DNA of 64,000 nucleotides from Amycolatopsis sp. 2-15 (GTDB lineage Bacteria > Actinomycetota > Actinomycetes > Mycobacteriales > Pseudonocardiaceae): NCBI RefSeq assembly GCF_030285625.1, contig NZ_CP127294.1:5304501-5368500 (forward strand), given 5' to 3'. This document shows positions 50,441-61,300 of this stretch, one piece after another (positions within the stretch are counted from its first letter, which is position 1; the number at the start of each line of letters is the position of its first letter). The notes below the pieces were generated by a model. The model made no database searches. It was given only the letters and a program-made list of their open reading frames with translations, and was not told where the DNA came from. Position numbers and translations under genes: made by a program.

Positions 50441-51757
50441 TTACGCCCCGGAGCGGGACCGCCCGACAGCGTCCGCTGCCAGGCCACGGATCGAAGCGTC
50501 GAGAACCTCGACGGTGTGGGCGACCTTCAGCTGCCCACCGAGCCGCTCGGCAGACGCGGCCAGCTGCATCAGGCAGCCCGGGTTGGCCGTCACCAGCAGG
50601 GGTGCGCCGGTGGCGAGAACATTGCGTGCCTTGCGGTCCCCGAGTTCCCCCGCGGCCTCGGGCTGAAGGATGTTGTAGATCCCCGCAGAACCACAACACA
50701 GGTCGGCTTCGGCGATCTCCCGCAGCTGAAGTTCGGAGATTTCCCGCAAGAGCGCGCGCGGCTGCGTCCGGATCGCCTGCGCGTGCCCGAGGTGGCAGGC
50801 GTCGTGATACGCGATCGTGACCGCCAGCGGGTGGCGGGTGGCCACCGTGCCCCGCTCCACGAGGAATTCCGTGATGTCACGGACCCCGTCGGCGAAGCTT
50901 CGCGCGCGCTCGGCGTAGGCGGGATCGTCGGCGAGGAGGTCCGCGTACTCCTTCATCGCCGAACCACAACCGGCGGCGTTGACCACGACCCGCTCGACCC
51001 CGGCGGCCTCGAAGGTGTCGATCAGCTTGCGGGCGAAGGACTGCGCCTCTTGCTCCCGGCCATTGTGGACACTCAGCGCACCGCAGCACCCCTGCCCGGC
51101 GGGCGCGATCACGTCGAAGCCCTCCGCGCTCAGCACACGGGCGGTCGCCGCGTTGACGCCGGGGAAGAACTCCCGCTGCACGCAACCCAGGAGCATGCCG
51201 ACGGTGCCCCGCTTCTCGCCCTGGGCAGAAGACCGTTCCGGCACCTGCTCGAACGGCTCGAGCTCCGGTGCCAGCGACTCCAGCGCCGCCAGCGCCGGGA
51301 AAGCCCTGCGCAGCAGGCCGCCGCGGCGCAACCGGCGGCTGAGCCCGGTGGCCTGGTAGGCCCGCAGCGGACCACGCAGGGCGTGCAATCGCTTGGCGTA
51401 GGGGAAGACGCTGAAGATCGCGCGGCGCATCAGCCGATCGCGGGCGGGGCGGTGGTGACGGCGCTCCACCTGCGCGCGGGTGGCTTCGATCAGCTTGTCG
51501 TACTGCACCCCGGACGGGCACGCGGTCACGCAGGCCATGCAGCCGAGGCAAGCGTCGAAGTGCTGCACCATCTCCGGTGTCATCGGCTCGCCGCCGAGGC
51601 CCATCTCCATCAGGTAAATCCGCCCGCGCGGCGAGTCCATCTCCTCGCCCCACAACGTGTACGTGGGGCAGGTCGGCAGGCAGAACCCGCAGTGCACGCA
51701 GTCACCGACGAGCGCCGCCGACGGCGGGTGGTGGTCATCGAAGGCAGGTCCGGACAT
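50441..51757 (-). CDS. glcF: Glycolate oxidase iron-sulfur subunit
   Basis: A 438-aa protein. Two 4Fe-4S ferredoxin motifs (CVHCGFCLPTCPTY and CLGCMACVTACPSG) occupy the N-terminal quarter. Two CCG domains follow (GQGCCGALSVH with AAGCGSAMKEY; YHDACHLGHAQ with CCGSAGIYN). It takes electrons from the GlcD/GlcE flavin subunits to the quinone pool at the membrane. Its ATG directly follows the glcE TAG, and GGAGGG inside glcE serves as ribosome site. Gene order glcD-glcE-glcF-lldP is canonical. Confidence 0.94.
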   Translation of the reverse strand: MSGPAFDDHHPPSAALVGDCVHCGFCLPTCPTYTLWGEEMDSPRGRIYLMEMGLGGEPMTPEMVQHFDACLGCMACVTACPSGVQYDKLIEATRAQVERRHHRPARDRLMRRAIFSVFPYAKRLHALRGPLRAYQATGLSRRLRRGGLLRRAFPALAALESLAPELEPFEQVPERSSAQGEKRGTVGMLLGCVQREFFPGVNAATARVLSAEGFDVIAPAGQGCCGALSVHNGREQEAQSFARKLIDTFEAAGVERVVVNAAGCGSAMKEYADLLADDPAYAERARSFADGVRDITEFLVERGTVATRHPLAVTIAYHDACHLGHAQAIRTQPRALLREISELQLREIAEADLCCGSAGIYNILQPEAAGELGDRKARNVLATGAPLLVTANPGCLMQLAASAERLGGQLKVAHTVEVLDASIRGLAADAVGRSRSGA

Positions 51758-53028
51758 CTAGATCCCTCCTGCGAAGCGACCGGGAGCGAGCCGGTGCTCC
51801 GGGTCGAACTGATCTTTCACCCGGCGCATCAAGCTCAACCCCCGTACCGGCCCCCACGGGTCGAGCGCCGCCTTGACCGCAGGTGGCGCGTCGAGCACGA
51901 CGACGTCCCCGCCCCAGGTGGCCGACCGGTCGCGTAAGACCTGGACCAGCTCGGCGACCACGGCCGGGTCGGCGGCACCCGGCACCGCGGCGTACAGGAG
52001 ACCGACGCCGGCCGAACCACGGGCCGAGATCGGCACACGGTGGCGCCGCGCCTGCTCGTCGAGCGCGTTCAGCAGGGCCGGCAGCCCGGTGACCTGGTGC
52101 GTGAGGCGCAGGGCCACGTCGCCTCGCTGCCACGGGGCCCGGCCCCACCACCGCGGCGCAGCGTCGCACGGTTCGGCGCCGTCCCCGAGCAGGTCGAGGA
52201 ACTTCTCGACCCGGCCGGCGGCTCCCTGTGGGATGCCTTCGACGAGCACCGCCAGCGTCCCCGTCGCGTCGTGCGGGCGGTCGAGTTCGACGGCGTTCGG
52301 CACGAGCTGGGCGTGCAACACCCGCCGCAGCCGCTCGTACGCGATGCCTGCCGAGTCCACCGGAACCACGACCCAGCGGGCCAGCGCCGGTAGCGGGTGC
52401 AGCCGGAACACCGCCTCGGTGACCAGGCCGAGCGTGCCCCAGGAACCGGCGAACAGCTTGCCCAGGTCGTAACCCGCGACGTTCTTCACGACCTTTCCAC
52501 CGGCTTTCGCCACCACGCCGTCCGCTCGGACGACGGTGATGCCGATGAGCAGGTCGCGCACCGCGCCGTGGGAGAAGCGCAGTGGGCCGGACGCGGCGGT
52601 TGCGATGAGCCCGCCGACCGTTCCGGCGTCGGCCGCACCAGGCGGCACCACGGGATCCGCTGCCAGCCGCTGACCGGCGGGGAGAGGCGGTCCTGCAGCG
52701 TCGCGAGGCGCAGGCCCGCGTCCACGTGAACGACAAGGTCGCCGGAGCGGTGCTCGACGACACGGCCCATGCGGCCGGTGTCCACGAGCAGGTCGGCCTT
52801 CGCGGGCCGCTGCCCCCAGCCGAGTTTCGTCCCCGAGCCCCGGACGACGACGGCGAGCCCGATGTCAGCGGCGATCCGCATGACGTCCGCCGCTTCCGCG
52901 GTGCTGCCCGGTGCCGCGACGAACGCCGGCGCGATGCCGTCGACCTCGTCACCCGCCTCCGCGGGCCGGGCGTGCTTTGCGGTCGCCGCGCACAGCGCGT
53001 CCAGCGTCGCCGGATCGGGCCCGCTCAT
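51758..53028 (-). pseudogene. glcE: Glycolate oxidase FAD-binding subunit GlcE, frameshifted in a C run
   Basis: The two parts together make a normal GlcE of about 423 aa. The N-terminal part (MSGPDPATLDALCAA... to LATLQDRLSP) carries the FAD-binding PCMH domain start (VVVRGSGTKLGWGQ). It shifts frame in a run of four C on the coding strand (plus-strand G at 52679-52682), after which VVPPGAADAGTVGGLIATA and GGKVVKNVAGYDLGKLFAGS continue in another frame to 51758. One extra C would restore LSPAGQRLAADPVV. Since the operon is otherwise intact, a homopolymer error is likely, but a real lesion is possible. Confidence 0.88.
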
Positions 53029-54515
53029 CAGAAGACCTCGGCGATTCCGGCTTCCTGCAAGGGATGCGCGCCCTTGTGCCGGCCCGGCACCTCGCCGCAC
53101 AGCCGCGGCGTCGGGAACACCTTGCCGGGATTGGCCAGCCCGGTGGGATCGAACGCGCAGCGCACCAGCTGCATCGTGTCGAGGTCCGCCTCGGTGAACA
53201 TCCGCGGCATGTACCTCGCCTTGTCCGACCCGACGCCGTGCTCGCCGGTGATCGATCCGCCGTACTCGATGCAGAGGTCGAGGATCGCCCCCGAAACCTC
53301 CTCGGCGCGCTCGGCTTCGCCGGGCACCGCGTCGTCGAACAGCACCAGCGGGTGCAGGTTGCCGTCCCCGGCGTGGAAGACGTTGGCGACTCGGACGCCG
53401 CTGCTGCGCGAGAGCTCCGTCATCCGGCGCAGCACCTCGGGCAACGCGGTGCGCGGGATGACACCGTCCTGGACGATGTAGTCGGGACTGATCCTCCCGA
53501 CGGCGGCGAACGCCGACTTGCGACCCTTCCAGAACAACGCGCGCTCCACGTCGTCCTTGGCGATGCGGATCTCGAAGGCCCGGTGCGTGTGGCAGTGCCG
53601 CTCGACCTCCTCGAACTGCCGCTCGACCTCGTCGGCCGGTCCGTCCAGCTCCACGATCAGCACCGCACCCGCACCAGCGGGGTAGTCACAGTGCACGGCC
53701 GCTTCGGCCGCCTCGATCGCCAGCGCGTCCATCATTTCGATCGCCGCGGGCACGACTCCGGCGCCGATGATCTCCGAAACCGCCGCGCCGGCGTCGTCGG
53801 TGCTCGGGAAGGCCGCGAGCAGCGTGCGGACCGCTTCCGGCAGCCGGGTGAGCCGCACCGTCACCTCGGTGGCGATGCCGAGCGTGCCTTCCGAACCCAC
53901 GATGGCCCCGAGCAGGTCGTACCCGGTGGGGTCGGGCGCCTTGCCGCCGAGCCGCACGGCTTCGCCGTCGGCGGTTACGAAGGTGATCCCCGTGACGTGG
54001 TTGGTGGTGAAGCCGTACTTCAGGCAGTGCGCGCCACCCGAGTTCTCGGCGACGTTGCCGCCGATCGAGCAGATCTGCTGGCTCGAAGGGTCCGGCGCGT
54101 AGTAGTAGCCCTCGGGACGCGCAGCGCGGGAAACGTCCAGGTTGATCACCCCCGGCTCGACCACCGCGCGCTGGTTCTCCCGGTCGACCTCGATGATGTG
54201 CCGCATCCGCGAGGTGACGATGAGGACCCCGTCGGCCCGCGGCAGCGCACCCCCGGAGAGGCCCGTGCCGGACCCGCGCGCGACGAACGGCACCTCGGCC
54301 TCGGCGCAGGCACGCACGGTCTCCACGACGGCGGCCGTGTCCCGCGCGAGCACGGCGAGCGCGGGAGTGACCTTGTAGTGCGCGAGGCCGTCGCACTCGT
54401 AGGTGCGCAGCCGCTGGTGATCGTCGATGACCGAATCAGGACCCAGCGCCGCCCGCAAGTGCTCGGCCAGCGCCGCGATCCCCGGTCGCACATCTCGTGG
54501 CTCGTAGGTCGTCAT
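53028..54515 (-). CDS. glcD: Glycolate/D-lactate oxidase FAD-linked subunit GlcD
   Basis: A 495-aa FAD-linked oxidase. The PCMH-type FAD domain is clear: VPFVARGSGTGLSGGALPRADGVLIV and NSGGAHCLKYGFTTNHVTGI. The C-terminal half (VFHAGDGNLHPLVLFDD; GGSITGEHGVGSDKARYMP) supplies histidines and glutamates that bind the 2-hydroxy acid. It oxidises glycolate to glyoxylate, or D-lactate to pyruvate. Its TGA shares a base with the glcE ATG. An imperfect inverted repeat (CAGAAAG/CTTTCAG, 54566-54588) lies upstream and may bind a GntR-type regulator, which is not in the window. Confidence 0.93.
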   Translation of the reverse strand: MTTYEPRDVRPGIAALAEHLRAALGPDSVIDDHQRLRTYECDGLAHYKVTPALAVLARDTAAVVETVRACAEAEVPFVARGSGTGLSGGALPRADGVLIVTSRMRHIIEVDRENQRAVVEPGVINLDVSRAARPEGYYYAPDPSSQQICSIGGNVAENSGGAHCLKYGFTTNHVTGITFVTADGEAVRLGGKAPDPTGYDLLGAIVGSEGTLGIATEVTVRLTRLPEAVRTLLAAFPSTDDAGAAVSEIIGAGVVPAAIEMMDALAIEAAEAAVHCDYPAGAGAVLIVELDGPADEVERQFEEVERHCHTHRAFEIRIAKDDVERALFWKGRKSAFAAVGRISPDYIVQDGVIPRTALPEVLRRMTELSRSSGVRVANVFHAGDGNLHPLVLFDDAVPGEAERAEEVSGAILDLCIEYGGSITGEHGVGSDKARYMPRMFTEADLDTMQLVRCAFDPTGLANPGKVFPTPRLCGEVPGRHKGAHPLQEAGIAEVF

Positions 54516-54676
54516 GCGCGCCCTCCCAGCCCGCTTGACTGTGGATACGGACGGCTTTTGAGCTACAGAAAGTAACTCCGCCTTTCAGCACCGTAAGACG
54601 CTCCGGAAGGCTCGTCAACGGGCGGCGCACGGGGCCTCGCGGGTCGCGGAGGAAACCGCAGGTGGGCCGCGTGCGG

Positions 54677-54853
54677 CTACCCGGTCAAGCGTCGGATGCT
54701 GGGCCGTGCGGTGATCACGACCGAGCCGCCGCAACTCCAGCACTCGACCGCCATCCCCGGCGGAGTCCGCCCCGCGACCTCGCAGCTGGCGCATTCCCAC
54801 GCGGTGAGGACGACGAACTCCATCGAGCCGTCGTCGTCGGACTTCGCTTCCAC
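54677..54853 (-). CDS. Small zinc-ribbon protein (58 aa)
   Basis: A short frame with two CxxC knuckles: WECASCEV and VECWSCGGSV, spaced by AGRTPPGMA. It ends VITARPSIRRLTG. Third-position GC is high and the stop is clean. The GTG at 54853, preceded by GGTGGAG, gives 58 aa; an internal ATG would give 48 but has no ribosome site. Four cysteines should bind one zinc. It lies divergently about 400 bases from formamidase. FmdB-type zinc-ribbon proteins accompany formamidases elsewhere, but this one is not clearly FmdB. Confidence 0.65.
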   Translation of the reverse strand: MEAKSDDDGSMEFVVLTAWECASCEVAGRTPPGMAVECWSCGGSVVITARPSIRRLTG

Positions 54854-55249
54854 GACGCTCCACCGATTTCTTGATCAGCAATAGTCCGGCGCCCGTAAGG
54901 GGCAGCCGGTACAAGACGAGGCAAGATAACGAAACGATATACGTCAAGTCAAGCCGGAACGTGGTTTTTCGTTGCCCTTGACATCCCTGCTCGACGTGCG
55001 AATACGCTGCGCACAGCGCGATCCCGTTCGCGATGCGGCGTCGGGCCAGTGTCGTCCTGGTCTCGGGAGTAGCCGAACGTCCTCGTGAGTCCGGCCCAGG
55101 CCGTCACGGAAAGTAGCCCGCAAGCAGTCGGTAATTCAGGCGTCGGTTTTTCTGCCGAACGTCGTCGATATCACCAGGAGGTTCACAGGTACTGACCCGA
55201 GAACGGCGGGCAAACCAGATCAAGGGCCCGCAAACGGAGGAGAGTTCGC
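54854..55249. other. Intergenic region upstream of formamidase
   Basis: This 396-base gap separates the divergent zinc-ribbon and fmdA genes. The part from 54925 to 54960 is AT-rich for this genome. It contains a sigma-70-type promoter candidate at 54978-55006. The remaining 240 bases before fmdA show no strong hairpin. Confidence 0.5.
54978..55006 (+). promoter_or_regulatory. Candidate sigma-70-type promoter for fmdA
   Basis: TTGACA (54978-54983), a spacer of 17 bases, then AATACG (55001-55006). The -35 is perfect and the -10 weak. It would leave a leader of about 240 bases. Confidence 0.4.
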
Positions 55250-56497
55250 ATGCCAGAAGTAGTGTTCAGTGTCGACCAGACGAAATCCATGCGTGACCAG
55301 GCGGTGCCGGGCCACAACCGGTGGCACCCGGACGTCCCGGTCGCCGCGATGGTCCGTCCCGGGCAGGAGTTCCGCGTGGAGTGCCGGGAATGGACCGATG
55401 GCCAGCTCGGCAACAACGACTCGGCCAACGACGTGCGGGACGTCGACCTGTCGCGCTGCCACATGCTCAGCGGTCCCATCGGCGTCGAGGGCGCCCAGCC
55501 CGGCGACCTGCTCGTCGTCGACATCCTCGACCTCGGCCCGGTCCCGCAGGAGACCGGCGACGCGCCGGGGCAGGGCTGGGGCTACACCGGGGTGTTCGCC
55601 AAGGCCAACGGCGGCGGGTTCCTGACCGACTACTTCCCCGACGCCTACAAGGCGATCTGGGACTTCCACGGTCAGCAGGCCACCTCGCGCCACCTGCCGG
55701 GCATCCGGTACACCGGAATCACCCACCCCGGCCTGTTCGGCACCGCGCCGTCGGCCGAGCTGCTCGCGCGGTGGAACCGCAGGGAGCGGGCGCTGGTCGA
55801 CCGCGAGCCCGACCGCGTACCGCCGCTGGGCCTGCCGCCGTTGCTCGACGGGACGCTCGCCGGAACGGCCGACGGGTCGACCGCGGACCACATAGCCCGC
55901 GAGGGCGCCCGCACGGTGCCGGCCCGGGAGAACGGTGGAAACCACGACATCAAGAACTTCACCCGGGGATCGCGGGTCTTCTACCCCGTCTACGTCGACG
56001 ACGCCAAGTTCTCCGGCGGAGATCTGCACTTCAGCCAGGGCGACGGCGAGATCACCTTCTGCGGCGCCATCGAGATGGGCGGGTACATCGATTTCCACGT
56101 CGACCTCATCAAGGGTGGCATGGAGAAGTACGGCATCACCACGAATCCGGTGTTCATGCCGGGAAACGTCGAACCACGGTATTCCGAGTTCCTGTCGTTC
56201 GTGGGCGTCTCGGTGGACCGGGAGACCGACGAGAACCTCTACCTCGACGCGACCATGGCCTACCGCAATGCCGCCCTGAACGCGGTGGAGTACTTCAAGA
56301 AGTGGGGCTTCACCGGTGAACAGGCCTACCTGCTGCTCGGTTCGGCGCCCATCGAGGGCCGGATCAGCGGCATCGTGGACATCCCCAACGCCTGCTGCAC
56401 GCTCTACGTGCCCACGGAGATCTTCGATTTCGACGTGCGCCCGACGAGCGAAGGCCCAGTGATGGCCGATCGCGGACAGTGCGCGGTCACGTCCTGA
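55250..56497 (+). CDS. fmdA: Formamidase
   Basis: A 415-aa FmdA/AmdA-family amidase that hydrolyses formamide (or acetamide) to formate and ammonia. Family landmarks are PGHNRWHPDVPVAAMVRPGQEF, EWTDGQLGNNDSANDVRDVDL, the RYTGITHPGLFGTAPS segment, GGNHDIKNFTRGSRVFYPVYV and FCGAIEMGGYIDFHVDLIKGG. The C-terminal IVDIPNACCTLYVPTEIFDFDV is also diagnostic. A GGAGGAGAG ribosome site precedes the ATG. No urea/amide ABC transporter genes are adjacent. Confidence 0.95.
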   Translation: MPEVVFSVDQTKSMRDQAVPGHNRWHPDVPVAAMVRPGQEFRVECREWTDGQLGNNDSANDVRDVDLSRCHMLSGPIGVEGAQPGDLLVVDILDLGPVPQETGDAPGQGWGYTGVFAKANGGGFLTDYFPDAYKAIWDFHGQQATSRHLPGIRYTGITHPGLFGTAPSAELLARWNRRERALVDREPDRVPPLGLPPLLDGTLAGTADGSTADHIAREGARTVPARENGGNHDIKNFTRGSRVFYPVYVDDAKFSGGDLHFSQGDGEITFCGAIEMGGYIDFHVDLIKGGMEKYGITTNPVFMPGNVEPRYSEFLSFVGVSVDRETDENLYLDATMAYRNAALNAVEYFKKWGFTGEQAYLLLGSAPIEGRISGIVDIPNACCTLYVPTEIFDFDVRPTSEGPVMADRGQCAVTS

Positions 56498-56898
56498 CCG
56501 GCAGAGAGGTTTCAGCGAGGCCGGACTTCGTTCGGTCTCGACCGAGAGTGGCGAAACGCTCGACCGGGACTCCCGGCCGAGCGTTTCCACGCCGCCGCGC
56601 TGTCCCCGCGCGCCGTGCCCGATGAACGCCACCGCGCCGCGGAACCGGTTCGGACGGCGGAAGACAGCGGCGCCCTCGACCCACACCGGCGCAGGTCGTG
56701 GCAGGCTCCGGATCGTCGAGGAAGATCTTCTCTTCGCGGTTCACCTCGAGTCGCGGACAGCCGAGCTGGTGGATCCTCAGATCCGGTTCACGCATTGCCC
56801 CCTTGACGGAATGTGATTTCAGACACAGTCTGTAAGGAGGTGCGAGGGAGCCGTCGAGCGCAGACCGCCTCGGAGACCCTCGCGCAGGGGAGGTCCAT
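56498..56898. other. Intergenic region before the disaccharide operon
   Basis: These 401 bases contain no convincing gene. A short palindrome CAGAC-ACA-GTCTG lies at 56820-56832, 17 bases after a TTGACG hexamer, and could be a regulator site for the sugar operon. An AAGGAGGTG sequence follows but leads to no extended frame. Confidence 0.4.
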
Positions 56899-58356
56899 GT
56901 GGGGACCACACCGGGCGGCCAGCCACCGCCGAGCGAATCTTCCCAGCCGCCGGGCAATCCTGCCCAGCAGATCGGCTATGCCACCCCGAGTACCGGCCGC
57001 ACCGTGCTCGTCGCCGCGACGGCGGCGCTCGGTGGTTTCCTCTTCGGCTACGACACCGCGGTGATCAACGGAGCCGTCAAGGCGGTCGGGGAGAACTTCG
57101 GTGCGTCGGCCTTCGTCCTCGGTTTCGCGGTCGCCGCGGCGCTGATCGGCTGCGCGATCGGCGCCTGGTTCGCGGGTGCGATCGCGGACCGCTACGGCCG
57201 GATCCGCGTGATGTGGCTCGCGGCGATCGCGTTCGCCATCAGCGCGCTGGGCAGCGGCTTCTCGTTCTCGATCTGGGATCTCGCGTTCTGGCGGCTGGTC
57301 GGAGGTCTCGGAGTCGGTGCCGCGTCCGTGATCGCGCCCGCGTACATCGCGGAGATCTCACCGGCGTACCTGCGCGGCAGGCTGGGTTCGCTGCAGCAGC
57401 TGGCCATCGTGACCGGCATCTTCGTCGCGCTGCTGGTGGACTACGCACTCGTCGCCGGTTCGGGCAGCGCGTCGGACCCCCTCTGGTTCGGCCTCGACAC
57501 CTGGCGGTGGATGTTCCTGTCGCTGATCGTTCCGGCCCTCGCCTACGGCCTCCTGGCCCTGACGATCCCGGAGTCGCCGCGACACCTGGTCCAGAAGGAG
57601 CAGCTGGCCAAAGCGGCCGAGGTGCTGCGGCGGTTCGTCGGCGGCGACGTCGACGCGAAGATCACGGAGATCATCCGGACGCTCAGGGGAAAGAGCGAGC
57701 GTACCGGCTTCGTGACCATCCGCGGCCCGAAGCTGGGGTTGCTGCCGATCGTCTGGGTCGGCATCGGACTGTCGGTTTTCCAGCAGTTCACCGGCATCAA
57801 CGTGATCTTCTACTACTCCTCGGCTCTGTGGCAGGCGGTGGGGTTCAGCGAGCAGAACGCTCTGGCGATCACCGTGATCACGTCGGTGACCAACATCCTC
57901 ACCACCGTCATCGCCATCGCCCTGGTCGACCGGATCGGCCGCAAACCATTGCTGGTGATCGGCTCGATCGGTCAGTTCGTCTGCCTGGGCGTCCTCGCCC
58001 TGCTCTTCGGCACCGCGCCGATCGTGAACGGCGCGCCGGACCTGGGTTCGGCCGGACCGATCGCGCTCGTCGCCGCCAACGTCTACGTCGTGTTCTTCGG
58101 AGCGACGTGGGGCCCGGTGGTGTGGGTGCTGCTCGGTGAGATGTTCAGCAACAAGATCCGCGCGATGGCCCTGTCCGTCGCCGCGGCGGCCCAGTGGCTG
58201 GCCAACTTCGCCATTTCCACGACCTTCCCCGCGCTGTCGGATGTCGGGCTGGGGCTCGCGTACGGCGTCTACACGTTCTTCGCCTTCGTGTCGATCTTCT
58301 TCGTGTTCAAGTACGTCAAGGAGACGAAGGGGCGTGAGCTGGAGGAGATGGCTTGA
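56899..58356 (+). CDS. MFS sugar porter
   Basis: A 485-aa transporter with 12 predicted helices. Sugar-porter signatures are present: GGFLFGYDTAVINGA in helix 1, RYGRIR between helices 2 and 3, PESPRHLV after helix 6, QQFTGINVIFYYSSALW in helix 7, DRIGRKPL between 8 and 9, and PVVWVLLGEMF in helix 10. The GTG start follows GGGGAGG. It is the first gene of an operon with a GH65 phosphorylase, beta-phosphoglucomutase and glucokinase, so it probably imports a disaccharide (trehalose, kojibiose or maltose) or glucose by proton symport. It overlaps the next coding region's alternative TTG. Confidence 0.93.
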   Translation: MGTTPGGQPPPSESSQPPGNPAQQIGYATPSTGRTVLVAATAALGGFLFGYDTAVINGAVKAVGENFGASAFVLGFAVAAALIGCAIGAWFAGAIADRYGRIRVMWLAAIAFAISALGSGFSFSIWDLAFWRLVGGLGVGAASVIAPAYIAEISPAYLRGRLGSLQQLAIVTGIFVALLVDYALVAGSGSASDPLWFGLDTWRWMFLSLIVPALAYGLLALTIPESPRHLVQKEQLAKAAEVLRRFVGGDVDAKITEIIRTLRGKSERTGFVTIRGPKLGLLPIVWVGIGLSVFQQFTGINVIFYYSSALWQAVGFSEQNALAITVITSVTNILTTVIAIALVDRIGRKPLLVIGSIGQFVCLGVLALLFGTAPIVNGAPDLGSAGPIALVAANVYVVFFGATWGPVVWVLLGEMFSNKIRAMALSVAAAAQWLANFAISTTFPALSDVGLGLAYGVYTFFAFVSIFFVFKYVKETKGRELEEMA

Positions 58357-58358
58357 CG

Positions 58359-61300
58359 ATGACCGAGCCGACGTCGATGGTCCGGGAGCTTCCCCACGCG
58401 TTGCGTGACGGTGATCGGTTCGCCCGGCGGCTGGCCGGACGTCGCCCAGCGGTGTTCCTCGACTACGACGGTGTGCTGGCCCCGATCGTCGACCACCCCG
58501 AGGACGCCCTGATTTCCGAACGCATGCGGGATACGGTGCGGGCGCTGGCGATGCGGTGCCCGGTGTGTGTGGTCAGCGGGCGTGACCGGCTCGACGTGCA
58601 GCGGCTGATGGGGGTCGACGACCTGGTGGTCGCCGGCAGCCACGGCTTCGACATCTGGAGCCCGGCCGCCGGCGAGATCCACCACGATGCCGCGAGCGGG
58701 TTCGAGGACGTCATCGGCGAGGTTACCGATCGCCTGCGCACCGAAACCGGTTCGATCCCGGGCGTGGTGATCGAACCGAAGAAGGCCTCGGTCGCGGTGC
58801 ACTACCGGCTCGTCGACCCGGACCGGCGCCCACGGATCGCCACCGTCGTCGAGACTCTCCTCGCCGAGCATCCGGACCGGCTGAAGATGACGCCGGGCAA
58901 GATGGTCTACGAGCTGCAGCCGAAGATCGACTGGCACAAGGGCAAAGCCGTGCTCCACCTGCTCCGCGCCCTGCACCTGGACTCGCCCGACGTGGTCCCG
59001 ATCTACCTCGGCGACGACATCACCGACGAGGATGCCTTCCGGGCAGTGGCCGATCGCGGGGGAGCCGGCATCTTCGTCGGCACGGCTGACGATCCCGAAG
59101 TGGGCGATCGGACCACGTCGGCCGAGTTCATCCTCTCGTCCCCGGAAGAAGTGGCTCAGCTGCTGTCCACTCTGGCCGTCGGCGAGGGCCGGTCCCCGGA
59201 CGAGGGGGAGTCCGCGTCCGACTGCGTGCTCGTCTACGACCACTTCGACCCCGGCACCGAGGGTCTGCGGGAGTCGCTGACGTCGACGGGCAACGGATAC
59301 TTCTGCACCCGCGGCGCAGCCGAGTGGGAGGACGCCGACAAGGTCCACTACCCGGGTACCTACGCCCACGGTGGCTTCAACCGGGAAACCACCATCCTCG
59401 GCGGACGCCCGGTGCAGAACGAGGACCTGGTCAACCTGCCGAACTGGCTGGTGCTCAAGCTGCGCATCGAGGGCGAGGAGGCGATCAGGCTCGGCAACGT
59501 CGACCTGATCTCCTACGAGCACTCCTACGACATCCGGCTCGCGACCGTTCAGCGCGTCCTGCGCTTCCGCGACCGCGCCGGCCGGGAGACGACGCTGCGC
59601 AGCCGCCGCTTCGTGAGCATGGCCCACAGCCACCAGGCCGGCATCGAGTGGACGCTGACGCCCGAGAACTGGTCGGGTCGCGTCGAGGTGATCTCCGGGC
59701 TGGACGGCCGGGTGACCAACCAGATGGTCGCCCGCTACCGCGAGCTGGAGGGACGTCACCTCGACCCGGTGTCTCCGCGCACTTTCGGTCCGGAGACCAT
59801 TGCGCTGAAGGTGCAGACCCGGCAGTCGGACATCTACGTCACCGAGGCCGCGCGCACCCGCGTCTTCCTCGACGGTGAGCAGCTTCCGGTGGAGCGCACC
59901 CTGGATCAGATGGACGACTACATCCAGCAGGTCATCTCGTTCGACGTGGCGCGGGGCCGGCCGGTTCGGGTCGAGAAGATGGTGTCGCTGTTCACCTCGC
60001 ACGACAACGCGATCACCGAGACGCTGGCGGCCGCGGGCCGGGGCGTCCTGCGCTACCCGGACTTCGCCGAGGCACTGGTGGAGCATGCTTCGGCGTGGAC
60101 GGAGCTGTGGGAGGTGTGCGACCTCGAGCTCCCGCGGGAACCACGGGTCGAACTGCTGCTGCGGTTCCACGTGGCGCACGTGTTGCAGGTCTGCTCCCGG
60201 CACACCGCACGGCACGACGCGGGTGTCCCGGCCCGCGGGCTCAACGGCGAGGCCTACCGCGGGCACGTGTTCTGGGACGAGCTCTTCATCTACCCGTTCC
60301 TCAACTTCCGGCTACCCGACATCACCCGCGGCTTGCTCCTCTACCGCTATCGCAGGCTCACCGAGGCCCGCGCGGCTGCCCGGGAAGCGGGCTTCCAGGG
60401 CGCGATGTTCCCGTGGCAGAGCGGCAGTGACGGCACCGAAGAGACCCAGGTCGTCCACCTCAACCCGCTCTCCGGTCAGTGGGACCCCGACCTCAGCCAC
60501 AACCAGCGCCACGTCAATGCGGCCATCTTCTACAACGTCTGGCAGTACTACCAGGCCACTGACGACCGGGAGTTCCTGCGCGACTACGGCGCCGAGCTGA
60601 TGCTCGAGATCGCGCGGTTCTGGGCCTCGATCGCCCGGTACGACCCGGAGCGCGACCGCTACGAGATCCACGGCGTGATGGGACCCGACGAGTTTCACGA
60701 GCGCTATCCCGGCAGCGAACAAGGCGGTTTGCGCAACAACGCCTACACCAACGTGATGGTGGCCTGGATCGCCGACACCGCCCCGCGTGTGCTGAGGCTG
60801 TTGCCGGCCAGCCGCCGCGCCGCGCTGCGCGCCCGCCTCGGACTGACCGATGACGAGCTGCACACGTGGGACGAGATGAGCCGCAAGATGTACGTGCCGT
60901 TCCACCCGGACGGCATCATCAGCCAGTTCGAGGGCTACCTGGACCTGGACGAACTCGACTGGGAGCACTACCGGGCCGCGCACGCCAACATCCAGCGGCT
61001 GGACCGGATCCTCAAGGCCGACGGCGAAGAACCCGACCGCTTCAAACTGGCCAAGCAGGCCGACGCGGTCATGTTGTTCTTCCTGTTCTCCGACGAGGAG
61101 CTGCGCACTCTCTTCCGCCGGCTCGGCTACGAGCCCGATGCGGAGCTGACCCGGCGCACGATCGACTACTACGACCGGCGCACCTCCCACGGTTCGACGC
61201 TGAGTCTGGTCACCCACGCCGGCGTGCTCGCCGCGCTGGACCCGAAGAGTTCCTGGGACCGGTTCATCGTGGCGCTGGAGAGCGACATCGGTGACGTCCA

